DNA of 64,000 nt from Alkalihalobacillus sp. BA299 (GCF_017745675.1 NZ_JAFLJM010000008.1:124001-188000); one strand, 5' to 3'; numbered from the stretch's first letter, positions 16,314-25,445 are shown. Notes: generated by a model not told the origin, from the letters alone. Translations and numbers: made by a program.

Positions 16314-17294
16314 CTAAGGATGAACGATTAGTTTACCCCATGTATCTCTACTTCCTAATTGGTGTAATGCTTTTGGTACTTCACTAAATTCATACTGATG
16401 ATAAATTAATGGTCTTATTTTTCCCTCTCTGTATAAACCCATAAGTTCATGATGCGCCTCTTTTACTTTCTCAGGATACAGCTTTCGGAAATAACCAAAA
16501 TGAACACCTACTAGAGAATAGTTTTTAATAAGGATATGGTTGGCAGGTGCCTCCGGAATCGCTCCCCCAGCAAAACCAATTAATAGAAGTCGCCCATCAA
16601 ATGCAATACATTTTCGCGACTGATGAAAAACATCGCCACCGACAGGATCAAAGATGACATCTGCACATCGGCCTTTTGTTTCCTCTTTTACCACTTGAAC
16701 AAAATCTTCATGACGATAGTTAATCGCTATATCTGCGCCGATTTCCCTACAAATATCTACCTTTTCTTGTGAACCAGCTGTTGCAATCACTTTCGCACCT
16801 AATGCCTTCCCAATTTGAATAGCAGCAGATCCGACACCGCCTGAGCCGGCGTGGACTAATACCGTTTCCCCTTCTTTCAACAGTGCCTTTGTTTTTAACG
16901 CGTAGTACGCTGTGTGATACGTAATATACATTGCTGCCGCTTCCTCGTAAGTAAGCTCATCAGCAATCGGAAATACATCATCTTCCTTTACAACGACCCA
17001 TTCTGAAAATCCACCATTCGGTAGCAAGGGTGTCGCGATGACCCTTTGCCCCGGTTTAAAAGAACTACCCTTCCCAACACCTTCTATAATTCCCCCGACT
17101 TCTGCACCAGGAGTAAATGGCAACTCAGGTTTTTCCTGATATTTTCCTTGGCATTGTAAAATATCAAAGAAATTAAGGGAGAAAGCTTTTATCCTTACAA
17201 GTACTTCTCCATGCTGCGGGACAGGTGTGGGCGATTCCAAAATTTCTAAAGCATCATCTGGATCTCCTAGCTTTGTTACAGCCCAAGACTTCAT
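16314..17294 (-). CDS. Zinc-independent MDR oxidoreductase (quinone oxidoreductase/enoyl reductase type)
   Basis: A 326-residue medium-chain dehydrogenase/reductase. N-terminal GroES-like part has LNFFDILQCQGKYQ and PFTPGAEVGGIIEGVG. The nucleotide-binding motif is VLVHAGSGGVGSAAIQIGKALGAKV. Cysteine ligands of zinc alcohol dehydrogenases are absent. It probably uses NADPH to reduce an enone, quinone or enoyl thioester. GAGGTG before ATG 17294 sets the start; an upstream TTG adds seven residues without support. Confidence 0.9.
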   Translation of the reverse strand: MKSWAVTKLGDPDDALEILESPTPVPQHGEVLVRIKAFSLNFFDILQCQGKYQEKPELPFTPGAEVGGIIEGVGKGSSFKPGQRVIATPLLPNGGFSEWVVVKEDDVFPIADELTYEEAAAMYITYHTAYYALKTKALLKEGETVLVHAGSGGVGSAAIQIGKALGAKVIATAGSQEKVDICREIGADIAINYRHEDFVQVVKEETKGRCADVIFDPVGGDVFHQSRKCIAFDGRLLLIGFAGGAIPEAPANHILIKNYSLVGVHFGYFRKLYPEKVKEAHHELMGLYREGKIRPLIYHQYEFSEVPKALHQLGSRDTWGKLIVHP

Positions 17295-17349
17295 CCTGCT
17301 AATCACCTCGTTCAATTTTAAAGAATCATGAATTTCTGATTGTTTGTAT

Positions 17350-18558
17350 TTACAATTGTTCCTTTAATTCAATTCTTGCAATATCTCTTAAATGAACAGC
17401 ATCTGGGCCATCTACTAATCGCAGGGTTCTGGCGTTTGCGAAATGCTCTGCTAGAGGGAAATCACTTGATACACCAGCACCACCAAATAGTTGAATCGCT
17501 CGGTCGATTACGTTAATAGATACACGTGGTGCTGCAATTTTTATCATGGCAATTTCTTTTCTTGCCCCTTTTGCTCCAACCTCATCAATTTTATTGGCAG
17601 CATGTAAAGTTAATAATCTTGCTTGTTCGATTTCAAGACGGCTTTCAGCAATCTCTGCTCGAACAGTTTCTTTGTCTACTAATTTTGAATGAAATGCTTC
17701 TCTGCTATTTGCTCGTTGAATCATTAATTCCAACGCTCGTTCTGCAGCACCGATTGCTCTCATACAGTGGTGAATTCTTCCTGGCCCTAATCTTCCTTGA
17801 GCAATTTCAAAGCCTCGTCCTTCACCAAGAAGCATATTCGATGCAGGAACTCTTACATTGTTGTAATGAACTTCCGCATGTCCATTTGGGGCATGATCAT
17901 AACCAAACACTGGTAAATGCCTCTTTACTTCTACTCCAGGGGCGTCAAATGGGACTAGAATCATTGATTGTTGTTTATATGTAGCCTCATTCGGGTCCGT
18001 TTTCCCCATAACAATCGCAATTTTCACGCGAGGATCTAAAGCTCCTGTTGACCACCATTTCTTTGCATTAACAATATAGTGGTCCCCGTCTCGGACGATG
18101 CTACTTTGAATATTCGTGGCATCGGAAGAAGCTACATCTGGTTCTGTCATGGAGAAAACTGAGCGTATTTTACCTTCTAATAATGGTTGAAGCCACTGCT
18201 TTTTTTGCTCTTCGGTTCCGTATTTTACAAGAACTTCCATATTCCCGGTATCAGGTGCATTACAATTGAAAATTTCTGGAGCAATTAACGAGCGACCCAT
18301 GATTTCACAAAGGTGCGCGTATTCGAAATTAGATAAACCTTTCCCATATTCTGTATCAGGTAAAAATAGGTTCCAAAGTCCTTGAGCTTTTGCTTTTTCT
18401 TTTAATTCCTCGATAATCGGTGGAATCATCCATCTGCTTTCCTGGTTATTTAGCTGCTCTTCAAAGACGGATTCATTTGGATATACGTGCTTATCCATAA
18501 ACTCTAGTAAATCTTCCCTTAGATTCTGTGCATTAGCTGATAGTTTTTTTAACATCAT
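17350..18558 (-). CDS. Acyl-CoA dehydrogenase
   Basis: A 402-residue FAD enzyme of the acyl-CoA dehydrogenase family, close to the ACAD10/11-like group. [17 protein letters not shown] is the flavin-binding segment. [20 protein letters not shown] and [22 protein letters not shown] are typical of the C-terminal domain. It introduces the 2,3 double bond in an acyl-CoA. The partner APH-like kinase occurs in the same operon, as in the eukaryotic fusion. Confidence 0.93.
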   Translation of the reverse strand: MMLKKLSANAQNLREDLLEFMDKHVYPNESVFEEQLNNQESRWMIPPIIEELKEKAKAQGLWNLFLPDTEYGKGLSNFEYAHLCEIMGRSLIAPEIFNCNAPDTGNMEVLVKYGTEEQKKQWLQPLLEGKIRSVFSMTEPDVASSDATNIQSSIVRDGDHYIVNAKKWWSTGALDPRVKIAIVMGKTDPNEATYKQQSMILVPFDAPGVEVKRHLPVFGYDHAPNGHAEVHYNNVRVPASNMLLGEGRGFEIAQGRLGPGRIHHCMRAIGAAERALELMIQRANSREAFHSKLVDKETVRAEIAESRLEIEQARLLTLHAANKIDEVGAKGARKEIAMIKIAAPRVSINVIDRAIQLFGGAGVSSDFPLAEHFANARTLRLVDGPDAVHLRDIARIELKEQL

Positions 18559-18567
18559 TCATTCCCC

Positions 18568-20139
18568 CTAATTATTTTTTAATGTTTGCTTTAATATTTT
18601 CCCAGAAGCGTTTCTCGGAAGCTCATCCAGAAATTCATAGATTTCAGGCACTTTAAATTTTGCAAGATATTGTAGGCAATGTTGTTTGATTAACGGAATA
18701 TCTTCTATCGTTAATTGTTCACTAACAATAAATGCTTTTACTCTTTCACCGAAAACCGGATCGGGATCGCCAACAACTGCAGCCTCTTTAATCAAATTGT
18801 GCTTTTTCAAAATATCTTCGACTTCGATAGAGAAAATCTTTTCTCCACCGCGGTTAATCATATCTTTCTTACGATCACTAATATAAAAGTATCCATCCTC
18901 ATCAACACTGCCTAGATCTCCGGAGTGCCAATACCCATCAGAGAAGTTATGTTGGTTTGCTTCTTCGTTTCTCCAATATTCTTTTATTACCATGGGTCCT
19001 TTGATAAAAAGTTCTCCCACTTCACCAGCAGCGACTTCATCTCCAGTTGAGCTCACTATTTTTATATCTGCTACTGGAACTGCACGTCCAACTGAAGTGA
19101 CTTTCGATTTAGAGTAAGAAACAGGCATTAGCGTTGCAGGAGATGTTGTTTCGGTTGCACCGTATGCATTGTGTAAATTTGCATTTGGAAATGCTTCTTG
19201 TAGCATGCTATAGGTTTGCTGGTAAATCGGTGAGCCTCCAAAAGCGACTTTCGTGACAAAATCAAATGAGTTTTGCTTAAACTGTTCATCTGTGGACATC
19301 ATGACGAATATAGTAGGTACGTTGAAGAGAAAATTAATTCGGTATTTTAGTATATACTCGATATATAGTTTGTTTTTGTAGCTTTCCATACTATAAGCTG
19401 TTCCACCGATGTAAACCATGTGAAGTAATTGGCCAACAAGACCGGTCACATGAAACATCGGAACAGCAATCAATGTTTTCATCGTATGATCTGTCTCAAA
19501 AATACTTTTAAAATTTATCAAACTATGAATGACATTAATATGGGTTAAAACAGCACCTTTAGGTCTACCAGTTGTTCCTGAAGTATATAGGATAAAAATA
19601 GGGTCTAATTCATCTGTTTCAATAGGAAGCAACTCATTTTTATCTTCCAAAAGTTGTTTAAACGTGTTCTCACCATCAACTACAAAAATATTTTCGTCTT
19701 TTGGGATCGTCGTTATATCAACTTCTTTAATTTTTTCAATTTTTGAAATGAACTTATCTTCACTAACGATAACCTTCACTTCTGAATGCCCTAATATATA
19801 AGCTATTTCATCTACAGAAAGCTTGACATTTACAGGCACCATAATTGCTCCTAATTTGACACAAGCAAAGACCATTAATGGAAAAGAGAGCCGATTCCCT
19901 ATCAAAGTTGCTATCCGGTCACCTTTTTGGACTCCATATTCTTTTTGAAGGTTAGCAGCAATAACGGTCGAATAGGCATCAAGCTGCTCATATGTAAGTG
20001 ATGATTCTTCAGTAACAACAGCCTCTTTATCTTTATACGCTTCTAAGCTAGTCGAAAGCACCTCAGCAAGATTACTAGGTCTATCGTTAAATACTTTAAT
20101 CTTGCCTCTTCCAAAAAGTTCTGTCTCTTTGACGAGCAT
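18568..20139 (-). CDS. AMP-forming acyl-CoA synthetase
   Basis: A 523-residue ANL-superfamily ligase. P-loop ILYTSGTTGRPKGAVLTH, then NAYGATETTS, YWHSGDLGSVDEDGY and YFISDRKKDMINRGGEKI, ending with the catalytic-lysine region LPRNASGKILKQ. It activates a carboxylic acid, presumably the TRAP substrate, with ATP and CoA. GTAGGAGGACAATAT precedes the ATG. It is the first enzyme gene after tetR, spaced by 11 nt. Confidence 0.93.
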   Translation of the reverse strand: MLVKETELFGRGKIKVFNDRPSNLAEVLSTSLEAYKDKEAVVTEESSLTYEQLDAYSTVIAANLQKEYGVQKGDRIATLIGNRLSFPLMVFACVKLGAIMVPVNVKLSVDEIAYILGHSEVKVIVSEDKFISKIEKIKEVDITTIPKDENIFVVDGENTFKQLLEDKNELLPIETDELDPIFILYTSGTTGRPKGAVLTHINVIHSLINFKSIFETDHTMKTLIAVPMFHVTGLVGQLLHMVYIGGTAYSMESYKNKLYIEYILKYRINFLFNVPTIFVMMSTDEQFKQNSFDFVTKVAFGGSPIYQQTYSMLQEAFPNANLHNAYGATETTSPATLMPVSYSKSKVTSVGRAVPVADIKIVSSTGDEVAAGEVGELFIKGPMVIKEYWRNEEANQHNFSDGYWHSGDLGSVDEDGYFYISDRKKDMINRGGEKIFSIEVEDILKKHNLIKEAAVVGDPDPVFGERVKAFIVSEQLTIEDIPLIKQHCLQYLAKFKVPEIYEFLDELPRNASGKILKQTLKNN

Positions 20140-20150
20140 ATATTGTCCTC

Positions 20151-20744
20151 CTACTTTAAAATTTTTATTACATATTCACTATATAAGTCTGTCAACTGTT
20201 CCTTTGATAACTTCCCATCAGGTTTATACCATTGTTGAATCCAGTTCATTGCACCTAGAATAATCATCCTTGCTATGGATGGTTCCTTTGCTGTAAACTC
20301 TCCACTTTCAATTCCTCTTGAGATGATTTGAGCAAATAAATTTTCATAGCTCTTTCGTAATTTTAGTACTAAGTGAACTTGTTCCCTTTTATAGAACCGT
20401 TTTGGTTCCATAATTATATTAAAAGTTTCTTTGTCCTCTACTGCGTACTCAATATGCGCCGCAACCATTTTATGGAGAATTTCCTTAACCGAACCATTTC
20501 CATTTAAAATTCTTTCAAGTTCTTCTATCGCTTGAGAAAGTACAAAATTATGACATTGGTACATTAAATCACTTTTATTTTTGAAGTAATAATACAACGA
20601 CCCCTTTGTCATTAAGAGTTCTGCAGCTATCTCTTCCATCGTTGCCCCGCTATAACCTCTCCGGTTAATGATATCAATCGCAGACGCTAGTATTTGTTCT
20701 TTCTTCTTTATTATTTTCATCTCTGAAAGTTTCATCATCATCAC
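20151..20744 (-). CDS. TetR/AcrR family transcriptional regulator
   Basis: About 194-197 residues. The N-terminal helix-turn-helix is ILASAIDIINRRGYSGATMEEIAAELLMTKGSLYYYFKNKSDLM in outline. The C-terminal ligand domain is TetR_C-like, as in regulators of fatty-acid catabolism. As first gene of the operon it is the likely local repressor, responding to a CoA ester. The exact start is uncertain: GTG 20744 and ATGs at 20741, 20738 and 20735 are in tandem after a GGTGGTGGG run. Confidence 0.88.
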   Translation of the reverse strand: MMMMKLSEMKIIKKKEQILASAIDIINRRGYSGATMEEIAAELLMTKGSLYYYFKNKSDLMYQCHNFVLSQAIEELERILNGNGSVKEILHKMVAAHIEYAVEDKETFNIIMEPKRFYKREQVHLVLKLRKSYENLFAQIISRGIESGEFTAKEPSIARMIILGAMNWIQQWYKPDGKLSKEQLTDLYSEYVIKILK

Positions 20745-20754
20745 CCACCACCAT

Positions 20755-20768
20755 TGTAATCGCTTACA
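20755..20768. promoter_or_regulatory. cre site (CcpA operator) in the leader of the catabolic operon
   Basis: TGTAATCGCTTACA matches every position of the Bacillus cre consensus TGWAANCGNTNWCA. It sits in a longer inverted repeat, TTGTAATCGCTTACAA (20754-20769). It lies just upstream of tetR and about 110 nt downstream of the predicted start, where CcpA would act as a roadblock. Alternatively it is the TetR protein's own operator. Confidence 0.7.
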
Positions 20769-20883
20769 AAGGTTATTTTAATCCCCCGTTTAGGTTATTC
20801 TTTCGACAGCACGATACATTTTTTATTAAGAATTTAAACTGTGTTCGATTTTAAAACGATGGTTAAGTTTTTTATATACATTT

Positions 20884-20913
20884 ATAATAAACCTACTCTA
20901 TACCAAAATGCAA
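20884..20913 (-). promoter_or_regulatory. Predicted sigma-A promoter of the acyl-CoA/TRAP operon
   Basis: Minus strand TTGCAT (20913-20908), 18 bp, TATTAT (20889-20884). The remaining 20745-21036 is AT-rich with no gene; a TGAATGAA half-site near 20970 may be part of a regulator site. Confidence 0.5.
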
Positions 20914-21036
20914 TATGTTTTTTGAATAATGTTTAAATTTTAAATTACGTTTATATTCAGACAGTTCATTCAATAAATTTTTAACATGACCTTTTGAGAA
21001 AAGAGAGTAATAGTTACTTACGATTTCCGAGTAAAC

Positions 21037-21064
21037 AATAAAAATAGACCCGGTTTCCCGAGCC
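21037..21064 (-). terminator. Terminator of the amtB nitrogen operon
   Basis: Minus strand GGCTCGG, tetraloop GAAA, CCGGGTC, then TATTTTTATT. The stem uses G-U pairs. The same hairpin, slightly mutated, recurs at 8611-8637. Confidence 0.75.
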
Positions 21065-21083
21065 TTACTAGTTTAAAAGCATA

Positions 21084-21437
21084 TTATGAAAAGCCACCTG
21101 TTCTGTACTTTTCAATTAACTCATCCCATTCCCTTTCTGTAAAACGGGACAATGAACGATCGCTATGGTTAGGTACAACATTTTCTTGATCTTGTTCTTT
21201 TGCGATAAGGATTGCTTTAATTCCAGCAATATTCACACCTTGGTCGATAAGTGATTTAATCTCGATAAATCGATCAATATCATTTAATGAAAAAATTCTT
21301 TGGTTTCCTTCATTACGAGCGGGTTTTATCAGTCCTTGCTCTTCATAGTAACGAATTTGTCTTGCAGTTAATTGAGTCATTTCTTTGACTACACTAATTG
21401 GGAAAATCGCCACATGACGAGGGAAATTTTTCTTCAT
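21084..21437 (-). CDS. GlnR/TnrA-type MerR family nitrogen regulator
   Basis: A 117-residue MerR-family protein. FPISVVKEMTQLTARQIRYY and EEQGLIKPARNEGNQRIFS form the winged helix, closely like B. subtilis GlnR and TnrA. GlnR-like DQGVNIAGIKAIL follows. The C-terminus (FTEREWDELIEKYRTGGFS) differs from the known GlnR and TnrA tails that sense glutamine synthetase, so I do not choose between the names. It is the fourth gene after amtB, 41 nt behind the exonuclease gene, not next to glnA. The expected targets are TGTNA-N7-TNACA boxes, present before amtB and glnA. Confidence 0.85.
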   Translation of the reverse strand: MKKNFPRHVAIFPISVVKEMTQLTARQIRYYEEQGLIKPARNEGNQRIFSLNDIDRFIEIKSLIDQGVNIAGIKAILIAKEQDQENVVPNHSDRSLSRFTEREWDELIEKYRTGGFS

Positions 21438-21478
21438 CCCCCCTCCCTCCTTTTAGCTCAGTAATGGTAAACTACTTT

Positions 21479-22216
21479 TTATTTTGCTAATTCAGCATAC
21501 ACCTCTTGTAGTGTATGAAAGCCTAATTGTTGCACCTTTTGAACATTTTTAATCCATAGTTGTGCTGTCATCTTTGCATCTTCTAACGCATGATGACGTG
21601 TGGATAGCGGAATATCAAAAAACTGACAACACTCATCTAACGTTACTAAACTTTCATTCGGTGAAGCTAATTTAATAAGGAACGATGTATCTATGACACG
21701 GTGAATAAAGTTCGTCCGTAATACGTGCCAGGAAATGTGCTGCATGAATGCTTTCTCATGCTGAGCATGATGAGCCACTAATGTACGTCCTTCAACATAT
21801 TGATAGAACTTTGCCAGCACTTGATCAATCGTAGGTGCACTTTGCAATTGTTCATTTTGTATCCCTGTAAGCGCAGATATTTCTTCAGTTAATGGTTGAT
21901 CATGATGCACTAATGAGTAGTAACCATCGTCTTCAACCATCGTTGTCCCTCTAACTTTTACAGCACCGACTGAAATAATCTTGTCTCCTCGGTCAGGGTA
22001 AAAACCCGTCGTCTCTATATCAAAAACAACGACTTCTAAATCATCAAACGACTTATTTAAAACACTTTCTTTTTTTAATTCTTTTTGAAGTTGCCTTACA
22101 TACGCCAGCTGGGCTGCATTCGATTGCTGCTGTACAGATGTGTATACATTAGGACTTAATTTACCTGATAACTGTTTCATGTATTGAATCATGCTATTAA
22201 TCACTTCATGCCACAC
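21479..22216 (-). CDS. DnaQ-like 3'-5' exonuclease (DEDDh)
   Basis: A 245-residue protein with the exonuclease motifs VVFDIETTGFYP (ExoI, D and E), VAHHAQHEKAFM (ExoII) and RHHALEDAKMTA (ExoIII, H and D). The N-terminal 45 residues are a helical extension. It resembles the exonuclease partner commonly found beside DUF294 proteins. Nucleic acid or nucleotide substrate is unknown. It overlaps the DUF294 gene by 16 nt, which suggests coupled translation. Confidence 0.88.
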   Translation of the reverse strand: MWHEVINSMIQYMKQLSGKLSPNVYTSVQQQSNAAQLAYVRQLQKELKKESVLNKSFDDLEVVVFDIETTGFYPDRGDKIISVGAVKVRGTTMVEDDGYYSLVHHDQPLTEEISALTGIQNEQLQSAPTIDQVLAKFYQYVEGRTLVAHHAQHEKAFMQHISWHVLRTNFIHRVIDTSFLIKLASPNESLVTLDECCQFFDIPLSTRHHALEDAKMTAQLWIKNVQKVQQLGFHTLQEVYAELAK

Positions 22217-23187
22217 CCTTTATCGATGTGCTTTTTTGTTAGTTTATAAAGACGAGCACCTTGCCTAAGGTATTCTTTAAGCTCTTCTTTATCCAAAGGG
22301 GTTAACATCTTGACCTTTAATAAATGGATCGTTTCATAGCTTTTTTCATTCCCCTGAAAGCGGAGCCGAAACTGAAGAAGCTTTTGGAAGGGCTCTTTTA
22401 ACCGTTTTATTTCACCTAGACCATCTGGTAGTTGCTCAAACCTCGTTAACGTTTGCGGACTCATTATGTGTTCTTGTAATGCTAATAGTCGCAACGAATT
22501 CACATAAGGAAATAGAGCCGTATTTTTCAAATGAATCACATTCGTATGTTTTCCGTAGGATTCAACCAGCAATTGTCCAAACATTCCGATTGCTTTTTTA
22601 CGTCGTTCTACATTGTCATAAAACCTTAAGATAAGCTTTGGATTATTATTTAGTTCCGCAAAAATAACATTTTTCAATTCCTCAAGCAATTGAGAATCTC
22701 CAAAAAATACTCTAGAGTCAAAAAAGGTCAGTAAATGGCGAAGCGTTTCAAAGCTTTCTTCGACCATCCACTTTCTTAACTGATTTTTCCATCCAAAAAG
22801 TGATTTACACCAACGCTTGTTAGAGGCCATAACACGACCGTCACATTGGACGTAGCCCACACATTCTAAGGCAAAAGAAATCTCTTTTCCTAACCTTAAA
22901 AAATACTCATTTTCGCTACCATCTTCCGATTTAAACACTAGACCATGATCTTGGTCGCTCCAAATCGCTTGTTCAAACCTTGCAGCACTTCCCATCATAA
23001 AGAAAGCAAAGTGAGTAGGGGGAGGACCCCACTCACTTGTAACTTTATCAATCGCTAATTTGACCGTTTTCATGATAAGTTCATCATGAAACTCATTTAA
23101 CTTCGTATGATCGTTTTTTACTTGGTGAATGTATGAGCTTCTCCACATGTTTAACTGTTCATACGTTTTGACAACAGGTTGTTTCAT
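22201..23187 (-). CDS. DUF294 nucleotidyltransferase-like signalling protein
   Basis: A 328-residue protein. FAFFMMGSAARFEQAIWSDQ followed by DHG is the GS-x10-DxD nucleotidyltransferase motif of the DUF294/GlnD-like group. The C-terminal half is the DUF294 substrate-binding helical domain. No CBS or cyclic-nucleotide domain is fused, unlike many relatives. Being 19 nt behind amtB, in the place where many genomes encode the PII protein, it may replace or modify a nitrogen-signalling partner; that role is inferred. Confidence 0.82.
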   Translation of the reverse strand: MKQPVVKTYEQLNMWRSSYIHQVKNDHTKLNEFHDELIMKTVKLAIDKVTSEWGPPPTHFAFFMMGSAARFEQAIWSDQDHGLVFKSEDGSENEYFLRLGKEISFALECVGYVQCDGRVMASNKRWCKSLFGWKNQLRKWMVEESFETLRHLLTFFDSRVFFGDSQLLEELKNVIFAELNNNPKLILRFYDNVERRKKAIGMFGQLLVESYGKHTNVIHLKNTALFPYVNSLRLLALQEHIMSPQTLTRFEQLPDGLGEIKRLKEPFQKLLQFRLRFQGNEKSYETIHLLKVKMLTPLDKEELKEYLRQGARLYKLTKKHIDKGCGMK

Positions 23188-23206
23188 GTGGTTTCACCAC
23201 CCATTC

Positions 23207-24475
23207 TTATGCTCCAGTTTTCTCATTTGATTGCATGCTTTCAGGATATCCATAGCTTCCATGTTCACTAATATCAAGACCCATAATTTCTTCTTCTTCA
23301 GTAACACGTAGTCCACCCATAACCTTCTTCATAACATATAAGATAGCAAATGAGACAATGAATGCATATGCACCAGCAGTAACAACACCTAATGCTTGAA
23401 CACCTAATTGTGTAAATCCACCGCCATAAAATAATCCGGCTTGCCCCCAACCAATATCAGTTGATAGAGCAGGGACTGCGAAGAAACCAGTAGAAAGTGT
23501 TCCCCATACACCCGCTGTACCATGAACAGATAGTGCAAAAATTGGATCATCAATTCGAGCTTTATCAAAGAATTTCATACTTACAACGACAATTAATCCA
23601 CCAATGATACCAATAATAACTGCTGCCCAAGGCTCAACGAAGCCACAAGATGCTGTGATTGCTACTAGACCCGCTAATGCTCCATTTAATGTTGTTGGAA
23701 CATCTGCTTTACCACTCATTACCCAGATGAGGAACATCGCTGCAAGAGCACCAGCTGCTGCTGCTAATTGCGTATTAAGAATAACAAATCCAAAGAATGC
23801 GTCCGCTACCCCAAACGTACTCGCACCATTAAATCCAAACCAACCTACCCAAAGGAGAAGTACCCCTAAGGCTGTGTATACTTGGTTATGACCTGCTAAA
23901 TCATTTGATGAACCATCTTTATTATATTTACCAATACGAGGCTTTAATAGAATCGTTGCTGCAAGAGCTGCCATAGCACCTGTTAAGTGAACTACCGTAG
24001 ACCCTGCAAAGTCCTGTTTACCGTGTGCACCTAACCAGCCGCCACCCCAAATCCAATGTGCAACTACTGGATAAACTAAAGCTGAAAATAAGATTGCAAA
24101 TACTACGTAAGCTGACAATTTCGCACGCTCAGCGAAACCACCAAACGCAATCGTTAAAGCAATTGCGGCAAATACTAACTGGAACATGAAATCAACAGAA
24201 CCTGATAAACCATCAGTTGGTGCTGATGCATCCCCATAAAAGAAATTAGATAAACCAATAAATCCACCTGCACTATCACCATAAATAAATCCATAACCTA
24301 CTGCCCAGAAAACGAGTGAAGCAAGACTCACTGTAAAGATTGTCTTTCCTGCAATATGACCCGCATTTTTCATTCGAGTCGAACCTGCTTCAAGTAAAAT
24401 AAATCCACCTTGCATAAGTAAAACTAAAAATGTACCAATAATGACCCATAAATTATCCATTAATATAGTTTCCAT
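23207..24475 (-). CDS. amtB: Ammonium transporter
   Basis: A 422-residue Amt/Rh channel with about 11 membrane helices. GGFILLEAGSTRMKNAGHIAG is the family start, the twin histidines lie in DFAGSTVVHLTGA and LSVHGTAGVWG, and HWIWGGGWL lies between. It conducts ammonium across the cytoplasmic membrane. No glnK/PII gene follows. Expression is probably nitrogen-controlled through the two GlnR/TnrA boxes upstream. It is the first gene of a four-gene operon. Confidence 0.96.
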   Translation of the reverse strand: METILMDNLWVIIGTFLVLLMQGGFILLEAGSTRMKNAGHIAGKTIFTVSLASLVFWAVGYGFIYGDSAGGFIGLSNFFYGDASAPTDGLSGSVDFMFQLVFAAIALTIAFGGFAERAKLSAYVVFAILFSALVYPVVAHWIWGGGWLGAHGKQDFAGSTVVHLTGAMAALAATILLKPRIGKYNKDGSSNDLAGHNQVYTALGVLLLWVGWFGFNGASTFGVADAFFGFVILNTQLAAAAGALAAMFLIWVMSGKADVPTTLNGALAGLVAITASCGFVEPWAAVIIGIIGGLIVVVSMKFFDKARIDDPIFALSVHGTAGVWGTLSTGFFAVPALSTDIGWGQAGLFYGGGFTQLGVQALGVVTAGAYAFIVSFAILYVMKKVMGGLRVTEEEEIMGLDISEHGSYGYPESMQSNEKTGA

Positions 24476-24500
24476 CTGTGAACTTCTCCCTTCGTTTTTG

Positions 24501-24517
24501 TGTTAATATAGCTAACA
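24501..24517. promoter_or_regulatory. GlnR/TnrA box downstream of the amtB promoter
   Basis: TGTTAATATAGCTAACA fits TGTNAN7TNACA at every position. It is centred about 17 bp downstream of the start predicted from the TATAAT at 24538-24533, a repressing position. Confidence 0.85.
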
Positions 24518-24532
24518 TCTTTTGTTAACTTA

Positions 24533-24538
24533 ATTATA
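24533..24538 (-). promoter_or_regulatory. Predicted -10 element of the amtB promoter
   Basis: Minus-strand TATAAT in GGTATAATT. The -35 (GTAGTT or TAGTTT) is poor, as expected for an activator-dependent promoter. Confidence 0.65.
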
Positions 24539-24566
24539 CCTTCTTCATTTTCTAAAACTACATTTT

Positions 24567-24583
24567 TGGGAGAAGATCTAACA
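24567..24583. promoter_or_regulatory. Upstream GlnR/TnrA box of amtB
   Basis: Minus strand TGTTAGATCTTCTCCCA, one mismatch to TGTNAN7TNACA. It is centred near -49, the position from which TnrA activates nrgAB in B. subtilis. Confidence 0.65.
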
Positions 24584-24691
24584 TGGTTTCTCGTATTCTA
24601 TATTTTTACCATTTTATCTCTTAAAATGGTAAATCCTAAGGTCATTTTTGATTGTTTAAGTGCATCTTACGTCTGAGCTGATATTTGACAC

Positions 24692-24739
24692 AACCAAAAA
24701 GCTGTCCCAAAGCAATCTATCCTTGCATATAGGAACAGC
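24692..24739 (-). terminator. Terminator of the ung operon
   Basis: GCTGTCC (24701-24707) pairs with GGAACAGC (24732-24739) with one bulge. On the minus strand the stem is followed by TTTTTGG. Confidence 0.65.
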
Positions 24740-24770
24740 GTCTTCATCTCTATAACAACTCTAATTCATG

Positions 24771-25445
24771 TTATTCATCTATTTCCCAATCAATGGGCTT
24801 TTCTCTCGTTTCCAATAACCACTCGTTAACTTTTGAGAATGGACGACTTCCGAAGAACCCCCGGTTAGCAGAAAATGGACTCGGATGGGGAGCTTTAATA
24901 ATAAAATGATGTTGACTATTAATTAAAGCTTCTTTCGCTTGGGCATGGCGTCCCCATAAAACGAAAGCAATTGGCTTTTGTCGTTCATTCAGTTTTTCAA
25001 TGACCCGATTAGTAAACTGCTCCCAACCAATTCCTTTATGCGAATTGGGCTCACTTTTTCTCACAGTTAAAACCGTATTTAATAAAAGCACACCTTGCTT
25101 CGCCCATTTGATTAAGCAGCCATTATCGCTTAATTCACAGCCGATATCCGTATGTAGTTCTTTGTAAATATTTTTTAACGATGGTGGGAGCTTTTCACCT
25201 GGATTGACCGAGAAACTTAAGCCATGCGCTTGATTTGGCCCATGGTATGGATCTTGCCCTAAAATCACAACCTTCACTTCTGCAAAAGGGGTATAGTGAA
25301 ATGCATTGAAAATGTCTTCCTTATTTGGATAGACCGTTGCCTTTTGATATTCAACGGTCAAAAACTCACTTATCCTTTCAAAATATTCTTTTTTACATTC
25401 ATTTCCGATAATCTCTTTCCAGTCATTACTTACATTTAGCACCAT
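24771..25445 (-). CDS. ung: Uracil-DNA glycosylase, family 1
   Basis: A 224-residue repair enzyme that removes uracil from DNA. The water-activating loop is [20 protein letters not shown] (D65), NTVLTVR is the uracil-recognition segment and [16 protein letters not shown] contains the catalytic His-Pro-Ser loop. Length is standard. The gene (ywdG in B. subtilis) belongs to the same ywd neighbourhood as ywdI/ywdK, which here lies 20 kb away, interrupted by the catabolic and nitrogen operons. It starts 3 nt after the phosphatase gene. Confidence 0.96.
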   Translation of the reverse strand: MVLNVSNDWKEIIGNECKKEYFERISEFLTVEYQKATVYPNKEDIFNAFHYTPFAEVKVVILGQDPYHGPNQAHGLSFSVNPGEKLPPSLKNIYKELHTDIGCELSDNGCLIKWAKQGVLLLNTVLTVRKSEPNSHKGIGWEQFTNRVIEKLNERQKPIAFVLWGRHAQAKEALINSQHHFIIKAPHPSPFSANRGFFGSRPFSKVNEWLLETREKPIDWEIDE

